Assembly (NCBI GenBank): GCA_905182195.1
Contig: CAJJAW010000001.1
Location: 124,001 to 188,000, forward strand
From: Alphaproteobacteria bacterium UBA4588
GTDB lineage: Bacteria > Pseudomonadota > Alphaproteobacteria > Rhodobacterales > Rhodobacteraceae
Direction: 5' to 3'
DNA length: 64,000 bases
Below the pieces are notes generated by a model. It was not told the origin of the DNA, did not search any database, and saw only the letters and a list, made by a program, of their open reading frames with translations. This document shows, piece by piece, positions 6,869 through 15,129 of the stretch (positions are counted from its first letter, which is position 1; every line of letters starts with the position of its first letter). Position numbers and translations under genes: made by a program.

Positions 6869-8572
6869 ATGATATCTCGTCGTGACTTTTTGCAAACAAG
6901 CATGGCTGCTGCTGCGCTTTATGGCGGATCTGGGTTTGGTAATTGGGGTCGACTTGCAGCTCAACAATCTCTAACGCAAAGTAAATTGCTTGAGTTTGAT
7001 ACATTTGGTAATGTTTCATTGATCCATGTGACTGATATACATGCGCAATTGAAGCCGATTTTTTTTCGTGAACCAGAGGTAAATATTGGTGTGGGCGCAA
7101 ACCGAGGGCATGTACCCCATGTTACCGGTGCAGATTTTCGCAAATTATATGGCATTAATGACGGCAGCGCCTCGGCTTACGCTCTAAGCTATAACGACTT
7201 TTCAGCTCTGGCTAAAGGATATGGCCGAGTTGGTGGGTTGGATCGTGTAGCTACTGTGGTCAACCATATCCGCTCTGAGCGTCCTGACGCATTGTTGCTA
7301 GATGGTGGTGATACTTGGCATGGCAGCTATACCTGCCACCACACCGCCGGTCAGGACATGGTGAATGTCATGAACACCCTGCGCCCTGATGCGATGACAT
7401 TCCACTGGGAATTCACCTTAGGCAGTGCTCGGGTCAATGAAATTGTGGAAAACCTACCGTTTGCGGCCTTGGGTCAAAATATCTTTGACAGCGAATGGGA
7501 TGAACCCACTGAGATGTTTCCTCCCTATAAATTTTTCGAGACCGGTGGTGTGAAAGTTGCGGTGATTGGTCAAGCCTTCCCATACATGCCCATTGCTAAC
7601 CCGGGTTGGATGTTTCCGGAGTATTCCTTCGGTATTCGGGATGAAAACATGCAAGCCATGGTAGATGAAGTGCGCGCCCAGGGGGCCGAACTGGTGGTCT
7701 GCCTCAGCCACAATGGCTTTGATGTGGATAAACAGATGGCTGGTATAGTCACGGGTATTGACGTGATCTTATCTGGTCACACACATGATGCACTGCCTGA
7801 ACCTGTTTTGGTTGGTAAAACTGTTATAGTGGCTTCTGGCTCCAATGGTAAATTTGTAAGTCGCATCGATCTCGATGTTCGCTATGGCCAGATGATGGGC
7901 TTTCGCCACAAGTTGATCCCAATCTTTTCAGATGTCATTACACCTGACCCTGAAGTAGCCAAAGTAATCGACTTGCAGCGTGCACCATACGAAACAAAAT
8001 TGAATGAGGTTATTGGCCAAACTGCTGATGACCAGACCCTATTTCGGCGCGGAAACTTCAATGGCACATGGGATGATCTAATCTGTAATGCGCTGATTGA
8101 AGAGCGTGAAGCGGATATAGCACTCTCGCCCGGTGTGCGTTGGGGCCCGTCTATTTTGCCTGGCCAAGATATTACTCGAGAAGATATCTGGAATGTTACA
8201 TCTATGTCCTATGGAGAGGCCTATAGAACCGAAATGACGGGAGAATTTCTTCATGTAGTCTTGGAGGATGTTGCGGATAATCTGTTTAACCCTGATCCCT
8301 ATTATCAGCAAGGTGGGGACATGGTTCGGGTAGGTGGTTTGGGTTACCGTATAGATATCAATAAGCCACAGGGCAGGCGTATTACAGAGATGACACTGCT
8401 AAAGACTGGTGAAAAAATTGACCCGGCTAGGACTTATAGTGTTGCGGGCTGGGCCAGTGTGAATGAGGGAACCGAAGGGCCTAAAATTTGGGATATTGTC
8501 GAAAACCATATCCGAAAGCAAGGTACAGTATCTCTAGATCCAAACAATAGTGTTGAGGTTATTGGAGCCTAA
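6869..8572 (+). CDS. soxB: SoxB, dimanganese sulfate thiol esterase
   Basis: A 567-residue member of the 5'-nucleotidase/calcineurin-type metallophosphoesterase family with a twin-arginine leader (SRRDFLQ). Metal and substrate motifs: D56 and H58 in HVTDIHAQ, then LLDGGDTWHGSYT, CLSHNGFD and LSGHTHDA. SoxB hydrolyses the sulfone group from the SoxY cysteine to release sulfate. Length is normal for the family. The gene is downstream of a hairpin that may lower its transcription relative to soxXYZA. Confidence 0.96.
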   Translation: MISRRDFLQTSMAAAALYGGSGFGNWGRLAAQQSLTQSKLLEFDTFGNVSLIHVTDIHAQLKPIFFREPEVNIGVGANRGHVPHVTGADFRKLYGINDGSASAYALSYNDFSALAKGYGRVGGLDRVATVVNHIRSERPDALLLDGGDTWHGSYTCHHTAGQDMVNVMNTLRPDAMTFHWEFTLGSARVNEIVENLPFAALGQNIFDSEWDEPTEMFPPYKFFETGGVKVAVIGQAFPYMPIANPGWMFPEYSFGIRDENMQAMVDEVRAQGAELVVCLSHNGFDVDKQMAGIVTGIDVILSGHTHDALPEPVLVGKTVIVASGSNGKFVSRIDLDVRYGQMMGFRHKLIPIFSDVITPDPEVAKVIDLQRAPYETKLNEVIGQTADDQTLFRRGNFNGTWDDLICNALIEEREADIALSPGVRWGPSILPGQDITREDIWNVTSMSYGEAYRTEMTGEFLHVVLEDVADNLFNPDPYYQQGGDMVRVGGLGYRIDINKPQGRRITEMTLLKTGEKIDPARTYSVAGWASVNEGTEGPKIWDIVENHIRKQGTVSLDPNNSVEVIGA

Positions 8573-8602
8573 ATCGCTCAAACCGATCAAAGGAATTTTT
8601 GT

Positions 8603-9871
8603 ATGTCTGAGAATGACACATCGAAGCCATCGCGGCGCGCTTTCTTGAGTGGTGCGGCTACTGTTGGGGCAGGGGCGATAGCGTCTAGCGTGGCCCAGGC
8701 ACAAACTGCTGACCCGCTGATCACGCAACCTCAAGAATGGGCGCAGGGCTTTGGCGACGGTGTGGATGCGGCACCCTACGGCCTGCCAAGCCAGTATGAG
8801 GGGGACGTGATCCGCCGCAATGTGGAATGGTTGACGGCTGATCAGATCAGTTCGATCAATTTTACCCCCATTCATGCGTTAGACGGCACAATCACGCCAC
8901 AGGGCTGTGCTTTCGAGCGGCATCACTCTGGAGCGATTGATTTGTCGAAAAGTGATTACCGCCTGATGATCAATGGCTTGGTGGATACACCTTTGGTGTT
9001 CACCTATGAAGATCTTAAACGGTTCCCACGCGAAAACCATGTGTATTTCTGTGAATGTGCAGCCAATACGGGCATGGAATGGGCCGGCGCACAGTTGAAC
9101 GGCGCGCAGTTCACCCATGGCATGATCCATAATATGGAATATACTGGCGTGCCCTTGCGGTTGCTGCTGGAAGAAGCTGGCTATGACGTCGCGGGGAAAT
9201 GGGTCTTTGTTGAAGGGGCGGATGCCTCCTCCAATGGCCGCTCTATCCCGATGGACAAAGCCTTGGACGATGTTTTGGTGGCGTTTAAAGCTAATGGCGA
9301 AGCGCTGCGCAAAGAGCACGGCTATCCGGTGCGTTTGGTTGTGCCGGGTTGGGAAGGTAATATGTGGGTCAAATGGATCCGCCGTATTGAGGTGACCAAT
9401 TTTCCAGTGGAGTCGCGCGAAGAAACGTCAAAATATACTGACACTTTGGAAAATGGTGTTAGCCGCAAATGGACATGGGTGATGGATGCTAAATCTGTTG
9501 TGACGTCTCCCAGCCCGCAAACGCCGATCAAACATGGTAAAGGGCCTTTGGTGATCACTGGGCTGGCTTGGTCCGGTAATGGTGCGATCAAACGCGTGGA
9601 TGTGTCCAAAGATGGTGGTAAAACCTGGGAAGCTGCTCGTCTGGCGAAGCCGGGTGAGAAAATGGCGCTCACCCGATTTTACCTCGACACTGATTGGGAT
9701 GGCTCTGAGATGCTATTACAATCGAGGGCTATGGATGAGACCGGCTATGTGCAGCCAACTAAAACTCAGCTGCGCGAAGTGCGTGGGCTAAATTCCATCT
9801 ATCACAACAATTGCATTCAAACTTGGTGGGTCCGCTCTAATGGGGAGGCTGAAAATGTTGAAGTATCTTAA
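8603..9871 (+). CDS. soxC: SoxC, molybdenum cofactor subunit of sulfane dehydrogenase
   Basis: A 422-residue sulfite-oxidase-family protein with a twin-arginine leader (SRRAFLSG, then a hydrophobic run to AQA near residue 33) and the molybdenum ligand region YFCECAANTGMEW, where C152 is the expected ligand. A C-terminal dimerisation domain is present. With SoxD it removes six electrons from the SoxY-bound sulfane sulfur, allowing full oxidation of thiosulfate to sulfate without sulfur globules. Its 3' end overlaps soxD by 17 bases, indicating translational coupling. Confidence 0.96.
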   Translation: MSENDTSKPSRRAFLSGAATVGAGAIASSVAQAQTADPLITQPQEWAQGFGDGVDAAPYGLPSQYEGDVIRRNVEWLTADQISSINFTPIHALDGTITPQGCAFERHHSGAIDLSKSDYRLMINGLVDTPLVFTYEDLKRFPRENHVYFCECAANTGMEWAGAQLNGAQFTHGMIHNMEYTGVPLRLLLEEAGYDVAGKWVFVEGADASSNGRSIPMDKALDDVLVAFKANGEALRKEHGYPVRLVVPGWEGNMWVKWIRRIEVTNFPVESREETSKYTDTLENGVSRKWTWVMDAKSVVTSPSPQTPIKHGKGPLVITGLAWSGNGAIKRVDVSKDGGKTWEAARLAKPGEKMALTRFYLDTDWDGSEMLLQSRAMDETGYVQPTKTQLREVRGLNSIYHNNCIQTWWVRSNGEAENVEVS

Positions 9872-10886
9872 ATCAATAACATTCGCCTTCACATTTTGTG
9901 CGGTCACTGGACCGGTTTTGGCCGAAAAACTTGGCCTTGGGCGTGTGGCTTTGCCTGCGGAGGTTGCAGCATGGGATTGGGACATCAATGCGTTGGGCGA
10001 GGGCCTTCCGTCCGGCTCGGGAGATGCGCTGGTTGGCGAAGAGATTTTTGCCGAGAAATGCGCGGCCTGCCATGGAGATTTTGCCGAGGGCATCGACAAT
10101 TGGCCAAAATTGGCCGGTGGTGCTGATACTTTGGACTACGAAGATCCCCTGAAAACAGTGGGGTCCTATTGGCCACATCTGACCACCGCCTATGACTATA
10201 TCAAACGCTCTATGCCTTACGGTAATGCTGGCAGCCTCACCGATGATGAGGTCTATGCTATTGTGGCCTATATTCTGTACTCAAATGACCTGATTGATGA
10301 TGATTTTGTGTTGTCGGATGAGAATTTTATGGAATTTGAAATGCCAAATGCCGCGGGCTTTGTAGTGGATGATCGAGCTGAGGCGGAATATCGTATCTGG
10401 TCCGGTGCGCCCTGCATGAAAAATTGCAAGGATAGCGTTGAAATCACGATGCGTGCCTTGGTGTTGGACGTCACCCCGGACCTAGAGGCTCCGGCTGAGG
10501 CTGTGACACCTGTGGCGGCAGTGACGCCAGAGCCTGAACCTGAGGCCGAAAGTGCTGCGATTGATCTTGAACTGGCGGCCGCTGGGAAAAAACTGTTTAA
10601 GAAATGCAAATCTTGCCACCAAGTCGGCGAGAGCGCAAAAAACAAATCAGGCCCGGTTCTCAACGGTGTTGTGAACCATGCAGCCGGCTCTGTTGATGGG
10701 TTTAGGTATTCCAAAGCGATGAAGGCCGTGGCCGAAGGTGGTTTGATATGGACTGAGGACGAGCTTGCTTTATTCTTGAACAAGCCGAAAGCCTACCTCA
10801 AGGGCACAAAAATGTCTTTTGCAGGACTGCGCAAAGCAGCAGATCAATTTGCGGTGATCGAATATCTGAAAACCTTCACTAAATAA
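9855..10886 (+). CDS. soxD: SoxD, diheme cytochrome c subunit of sulfane dehydrogenase
   Basis: A 343-residue exported cytochrome with signal peptide to about residue 23 and two heme motifs, C69-A-A-C-H73 and C251-K-S-C-H255, joined by a Pro/Glu/Ala-rich linker (about 211-235). The start at 9855 is preferred over an in-frame ATG at 9840 because GGGAGG stands seven bases before it. It takes electrons from SoxC and passes them to small cytochromes. The presence of intact soxCD implies complete thiosulfate oxidation. Confidence 0.94.
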   Translation: MLKYLKSITFAFTFCAVTGPVLAEKLGLGRVALPAEVAAWDWDINALGEGLPSGSGDALVGEEIFAEKCAACHGDFAEGIDNWPKLAGGADTLDYEDPLKTVGSYWPHLTTAYDYIKRSMPYGNAGSLTDDEVYAIVAYILYSNDLIDDDFVLSDENFMEFEMPNAAGFVVDDRAEAEYRIWSGAPCMKNCKDSVEITMRALVLDVTPDLEAPAEAVTPVAAVTPEPEPEAESAAIDLELAAAGKKLFKKCKSCHQVGESAKNKSGPVLNGVVNHAAGSVDGFRYSKAMKAVAEGGLIWTEDELALFLNKPKAYLKGTKMSFAGLRKAADQFAVIEYLKTFTK

Positions 10887-10902
10887 AGACGACGTAAGAC
10901 CG

Positions 10903-10925
10903 CCAAATCCCTTTTATTGATTTGG
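10903..10925. repeat. short inverted repeat after soxD
   Basis: CCAAATC (10903-10909) and GATTTGG (10919-10925) form a seven-pair hairpin 16 bases after the soxD stop. It lacks a T tract, so it may be a 3' stabilising hairpin or a weak terminator. The rest of the 145-base gap to the next gene shows nothing I recognise. Confidence 0.35.
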
Positions 10926-11031
10926 TGTTTGGCCTGGATCAAAGAAACGAGTAAAGTTTTGACCTAGATGTACCATGGGGCGACCAATATGGGATTGGGG
11001 TCCAACTGGTGGACGACAACGGGAGACTATT

Positions 11032-11478
11032 ATGCGATTTATCACACACATATCAGCCCTTCTGCTGGCTGCTCTAACGGCCACTACAACTTTCGCACAA
11101 GATGGCTTAGCCGATCACAAGCTGGCGCTGCAGATCAGCGACAATAACCCGCAAAAAATGAATACTGTTTTGAACGTGGCGGCCAATGTGGTACGCTATT
11201 ATGAAAGCCAAGGTGAAACTGTCGAAGTGCGTATCGTCGCCTTTAACGCAGGCCTACATATGCTGCGCGAAGACACCTCACCGGTTCTCAAGCGTTTGAG
11301 CAGCTTTGGCGCGTCGATGCCCAGCGTCTCCTTTGCGGCATGTTCCAACACCATTGCGGGCATGACTAAAAAAGAGGGTAAGCCGCCCCCAATTGTGTCT
11401 TTGGCTGAAAAAGTTCCGGCCGGCGTCGTGGATTTGATGACCCTCAATGAAAACGGTTGGACCATTGTGCGTCCATAA
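11032..11478 (+). CDS. DsrE-like secreted protein of the sox locus
   Basis: A 148-residue protein with a signal peptide (MRFITHISALLLAALTATT, cleavage near FAQ) and a DsrE/DsrF-like alpha/beta fold: LALQISDNNPQKMNTVLNVA, then VEVRIVAFNAGLHML, then SFAACSNTIAGM containing the only cysteine after the leader. Members of this fold move or bind sulfane sulfur on a cysteine, but many secreted ones are uncharacterised. GGGAG before the ATG at 11032 favours this start over one at 10975, which would bury the signal peptide. It stands between soxD and a broken DUF302 gene, suggesting an accessory role in sulfur handling. Confidence 0.75.
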   Translation: MRFITHISALLLAALTATTTFAQDGLADHKLALQISDNNPQKMNTVLNVAANVVRYYESQGETVEVRIVAFNAGLHMLREDTSPVLKRLSSFGASMPSVSFAACSNTIAGMTKKEGKPPPIVSLAEKVPAGVVDLMTLNENGWTIVRP

Positions 11479-11504
11479 CCGACAGCGAAGTAGGAGACAG
11501 AGGG

Positions 11505-11948
11505 ATGATACGTAAGACATTTTCTGGATTTGGCTTGTCCTTCTATCTTTGTGCTTCTGCGATGGCAGATGATTTTTCTGTGGTGCGGGCCTTTGACGGC
11601 GCCTTTGACGATGCGACCTTCAGTGTTGAAAGCGCCATTCTGGATGCGGGTTTGGTAATTGATTATGTCAGTCACACCGGCGAGATGCTGGCCCGCACCG
11701 GTGCTGATCTTGGCAGCGATGTAACCATCTTTGAATGCTGCCGATGTCTTTTTGTTTTGCTCTGCTGTTGCTGTCGCGTAGGATGATGGAGGCCGATCCA
11801 ATAAACATCGCGCATTGCCCCTATTCTATCTTTGTGCGTAGACAGAGAGGGGGATGTGGTTATCGGGTATCGTAATTATCCCGAAGGGATTATGAAGGAA
11901 GTTCAAGCCCTGCTTGAGGGTATCGTGCAAGAGGCGCTTGGAGACTAA
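11505..11948 (+). pseudogene. frameshifted DUF302-domain secreted protein
   Basis: The first frame gives a signal peptide (to about AMA) and a DUF302 start (DFSVVRAFDGAFDDATFSVE ... TIFE), then runs off into Cys-rich nonsense and stops at 11786. The lost part continues in other frames: NAADVFLFCSAV from about 11737, then LSRRMMEADPINIAHCPYSI from about 11770, then [20 protein letters not shown] to TAA at 11946-11948. At least three indels are needed to join them. The full product would be about 145 residues. DUF302 and DsrE-like genes often occur together near sulfur genes. Either a decaying gene or clustered sequence errors; neighbours are intact, which favours decay. Confidence 0.75.
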
Positions 11949-11949
11949 T

Positions 11950-13170
11950 ATGGATTATCAAGCATTTTTTAAAACGTCACTCGACAGCTTGCGCGACAGT
12001 GGTGACTATCGGGTGTTTGCCAATTTGGAGCGCCACAATGGTAGCTTTCCCCATGCCACGGCCCGGGCGGAGGACACCAAAGAGGTGACTATTTGGTGTT
12101 CCAATGACTATCTTGGGATGGGGCAACACCCGGACGTTTTGAATGCAATGCATGCAGCAATTGATAACAGCGGTGCAGGAGCTGGCGGCACACGCAATAT
12201 CTCTGGTACTACTTTTTATCATGTGCAATTGGAGCAAGAACTGGCTGATCTGCACGCCAAGGAGGCGGCTCTTTTGTTCACTTCGGGCTATGTCTCAAAT
12301 TGGGCGGCCCTTGGAACTTTGGCTGGACGCATTCCAGATTGTTTGGTGCTCTCCGACGCATTGAACCATGCCTCCATGATAGAAGGTATCAGGTATTCTA
12401 AGGCTGAACGCCAAATCTGGAAGCACAATGATCTCGCAGATTTAGAGGTCAAATTGGCGGCCCAACCGCTTGAGCGCCCGAAGCTGATTGCCTTTGAGAG
12501 CGTCTATTCGATGGACGGTGATATTGCCCCTATCGCGGCCATTTGTGATTTGGCCGATAAATACAATGCTATGACCTATTTAGATGAGGTGCATGCCGTG
12601 GGTCTGTATGGGCGGCGCGGAGGTGGTATCGCCGAGCAAGAAGGGCTGATGCACCGGCTGACCGTGATTGAAGGTACGCTGGGCAAAGCCTTCGGCCTGA
12701 TGGGGGGCTATATTTCGGCATCAGCTGAGCTTTGCGATTTTGTGCGCAGCTTCGCCAGTGGGTTTATATTCACCACAGCTCTGCCGCCTGCAGTGGTGGC
12801 TGGGGCCGCGGCTTCGGTACGTCACCTCAAAAACAGCCAAATTGAACGCCAAACCCATAAAGAGCGTGTGGCAGAGGTGCGTGCCCGCTTTGATGAGCTT
12901 GGTATTCCCCACACCACAAACGCCGGCCATATAATTCCGGTCATTGTTGGTGATGCGGTGAAGTGTAAGTACATCTCTGATATCTTGATGAAAGACTACG
13001 GAATCTACATTCAGCCAATCAATTACCCCACAGTGCCCCGCGGCACTGAGCGGCTGCGTATTACTCCGTCGCCCGTGCATTCTGAGGCTGATGTTGATGC
13101 TTTGGTCACGGCATTAAGCGATTTGTGGACCCAATGCGAATTGGCACGCAAACCAATGGCGGCACAGTAA
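11950..13170 (+). CDS. hemA: 5-aminolevulinate synthase
   Basis: A 406-residue PLP enzyme that makes 5-aminolevulinate from glycine and succinyl-CoA, the first step of heme synthesis in alphaproteobacteria. Motifs: [37 protein letters not shown] and the PLP-lysine segment [14 protein letters not shown]. The start at 11950 is two bases after the stop of the broken DUF302 frame. Placed at the end of the sox run, it may supply heme for the cytochromes SoxX, SoxA and SoxD; that link is inferred from position. The C-terminus meets the next gene tail to tail with ten bases between. Confidence 0.96.
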   Translation: MDYQAFFKTSLDSLRDSGDYRVFANLERHNGSFPHATARAEDTKEVTIWCSNDYLGMGQHPDVLNAMHAAIDNSGAGAGGTRNISGTTFYHVQLEQELADLHAKEAALLFTSGYVSNWAALGTLAGRIPDCLVLSDALNHASMIEGIRYSKAERQIWKHNDLADLEVKLAAQPLERPKLIAFESVYSMDGDIAPIAAICDLADKYNAMTYLDEVHAVGLYGRRGGGIAEQEGLMHRLTVIEGTLGKAFGLMGGYISASAELCDFVRSFASGFIFTTALPPAVVAGAAASVRHLKNSQIERQTHKERVAEVRARFDELGIPHTTNAGHIIPVIVGDAVKCKYISDILMKDYGIYIQPINYPTVPRGTERLRITPSPVHSEADVDALVTALSDLWTQCELARKPMAAQ

Positions 13171-13180
13171 TACACAGCGG

Positions 13181-14125
13181 TTATTCAAACTCCATTTGTT
13201 CAAACATCCGACCTGCATTGCGGGTAGCGAGTTCGTTGAATGTATCCAAATGCGCAAAGGGGCTTTGATCGACATAATAGGCCTCGGCCAAATTCCCATC
13301 ATTTTCCAGATGGGAGCCGATTTGCGCACGTAAATAGACAAGGTAATCATGGGTATAGCGCCGCACCTGTGCCATATTGGTGGGGTGCCCATGGCCGGGG
13401 ATCACATAGGTGGCCTCAAGTGGCTCAAATTCAGTTTCCCAAGTTTCCAGCCAATCAGCGGTGATGGTATCTTCGAAGATAGGCAAAAGCCGTTCATGAA
13501 AGGCAATATCGCCAGCAATCACCAAGCTTTGCTCTGGCATCCAGACTACAATATCGCCGGGGCTGTGTGATGGACCCAAATGCAGGGCCTCAATCTTAAA
13601 ATTACCAAACTCAATGCGATAGACCTCGTCAAAAGTTTCGTCTGGCGGAACCGCACGGGAGCCATCGGCACGCTCGAGCAGGCGGCTCTGCGCGCTGCGC
13701 AGGCTTTGCGCACCACTATCCTCAAACACATCTGCCGCATCCACATGCGCCACGGTTTTTACCCCTTGATCTGCCCAATAGGAATTGCCCAGCATGGCAT
13801 GGCCTTGACCATTTTCATTCAGCACCACGCGCACTGGCTGATCGGTCACCAATTTTATTTCATCATGCAATGCCTTGGCTAACAGATAGGAGCCACCGCT
13901 ATTGATCACCACCACACCATCGCCAGTGACGATGAAGCTGAGGTTGTTGTTGTGTCCGGCATTGTCATAGCTCGACGGAGCCGTGGCGCCGATTGCAGAA
14001 AACACGCCGGGGATAAACTCAACTGGCTTAGAGTAAAGCATTGAGTTTGGGTATTGATCGGATATCTTTTCACTCGCAAGAGCATTACTGGCCAGAAGGC
14101 AGCAGGCGAGAAGAGTTTTGATCAT
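13181..14125 (-). CDS. secreted metallo-beta-lactamase-fold protein with degenerate metal site (SoxH-like)
   Basis: A 314-residue protein with a signal peptide (MIKTLLACCLLASNALAS). The fold is recognisable (FIVTGDGVVVINSGGS, LHLGPSHSPGDIVVW, LVIAGDIAFHERLLP, YVIPGHGHP), but the first zinc motif, normally HxHxDH, reads NENGQGHA at 103-110, so most first-site ligands are missing. Later D and H positions remain. Relatives occur in sox clusters (SoxH) and in quinoprotein-associated sets. Start 14125 is preferred over 14158 because it begins the signal peptide. It lies one base after the stop of the second family member upstream, so the two form one unit. Confidence 0.8.
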   Translation of the reverse strand: MIKTLLACCLLASNALASEKISDQYPNSMLYSKPVEFIPGVFSAIGATAPSSYDNAGHNNNLSFIVTGDGVVVINSGGSYLLAKALHDEIKLVTDQPVRVVLNENGQGHAMLGNSYWADQGVKTVAHVDAADVFEDSGAQSLRSAQSRLLERADGSRAVPPDETFDEVYRIEFGNFKIEALHLGPSHSPGDIVVWMPEQSLVIAGDIAFHERLLPIFEDTITADWLETWETEFEPLEATYVIPGHGHPTNMAQVRRYTHDYLVYLRAQIGSHLENDGNLAEAYYVDQSPFAHLDTFNELATRNAGRMFEQMEFE

Positions 14126-14126
14126 T

Positions 14127-15047
14127 CTATGTCTCCGCGATAAAACGGTAGCCGTCATCTATTTTTTCAACACGGCCCATGCCGCCTTTATTAATGTGAA
14201 ATCCGATCAGCGGCATTTGTTCTGATGCTAATTGGTCAAGAAGATTTACTCGTGTGGTAGCTGCGAGATCGCCGTCCTGATCTGAGCCCGAGACCCATTC
14301 AGGGCGGGCTAAAGCGATGTGGTGATTACCAATGCTATCGCCCACCACCATGGCGGCATTGCTACCGGATCGAATTTCGAAGGACATATGACCGGGGGTA
14401 TGGCCAAAACTTGCGCGTGCTGCGACCCCGGGAAAAATTTCCTCGCCGTCCTTAAAAAAGCTAATATTGTCTTCAATAGTTTCCAAACGCCGTTTGGCGC
14501 CCACCGCAAAGGCGGTTCTATCGCTGGAAATTGCATCGACCGTGTTTGGGTCCAGCCAATAGTCCCATTCCGCTTTGCCAATCATATAGCTAGCTTCGGT
14601 GAACAATGGATCGTCAAAATCATCCAACAGCCCCCAAAGGTGATCGGGGTGGCCATGGGTAAATACCACATCCGTTATATCTTCAGGCGCGAGACCTAAG
14701 GCCTCAAGGGATTCAACCAATAGGCCTGCAGTTGGTTGGAAGTCTGGACCAGAGCCCACATCAAACAAGATATTGCGATCTCCCTGGCGTAAGAGTGTCA
14801 CGTTGCAAGGCGGGGTCAGAACATCCAGTGATTGGTCATAGGCTTGTAAAATAGAGGCCAATTCATTTTGTGGCATTGAGCCAAAGCTAAAGGATCCGGG
14901 TATGTGCAAAGAGCCGTCACTGACCACATCGAGGGTCATGTCACCCAGTGAGATTTGAGAATATGCAACTTGTGGCGCCCAAAGTGTGCAGCCAGCCAAA
15001 GCAGCCCCACTGGTGGTTTTTAGAAAGTTGCGTCTTGTTAACGTCAT
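14127..15047 (-). CDS. exported metallo-beta-lactamase-fold hydrolase with intact metal site
   Basis: A 306-residue protein starting with a twin-arginine leader (MTLTRRNFLKTTSGAALAG). The zinc motif is complete: H131-G-H133-P-D135-H136 in FTHGHPDHLWG, with later GHTPGHMSFEI, VVGDSIGNHH and a C-terminal IGFHINKGGMG. Substrate unknown; periplasmic thioesterase or sulfur-compound hydrolase roles are possible. A longer frame to 15275 exists but lacks a plausible leader, so the ATG at 15047 was chosen. It pairs with the degenerate paralogue directly downstream and lies just after trpE on the same strand. Confidence 0.85.
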   Translation of the reverse strand: MTLTRRNFLKTTSGAALAGCTLWAPQVAYSQISLGDMTLDVVSDGSLHIPGSFSFGSMPQNELASILQAYDQSLDVLTPPCNVTLLRQGDRNILFDVGSGPDFQPTAGLLVESLEALGLAPEDITDVVFTHGHPDHLWGLLDDFDDPLFTEASYMIGKAEWDYWLDPNTVDAISSDRTAFAVGAKRRLETIEDNISFFKDGEEIFPGVAARASFGHTPGHMSFEIRSGSNAAMVVGDSIGNHHIALARPEWVSGSDQDGDLAATTRVNLLDQLASEQMPLIGFHINKGGMGRVEKIDDGYRFIAET

Positions 15048-15129
15048 TGTGCTAGCCCTTACAAATTCCACATACTGAATGTGATGGATTGTACGCAATT
15101 TGGCAATATTTTTTTCATCTAAGGCGCCT

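Noticed and set aside
11199-11801. A 200-codon minus-strand frame across the DsrE-like and DUF302 genes
   Set aside because: It has no signal or domain character and opposes a convincing secreted protein; its length comes from the broken DUF302 region.
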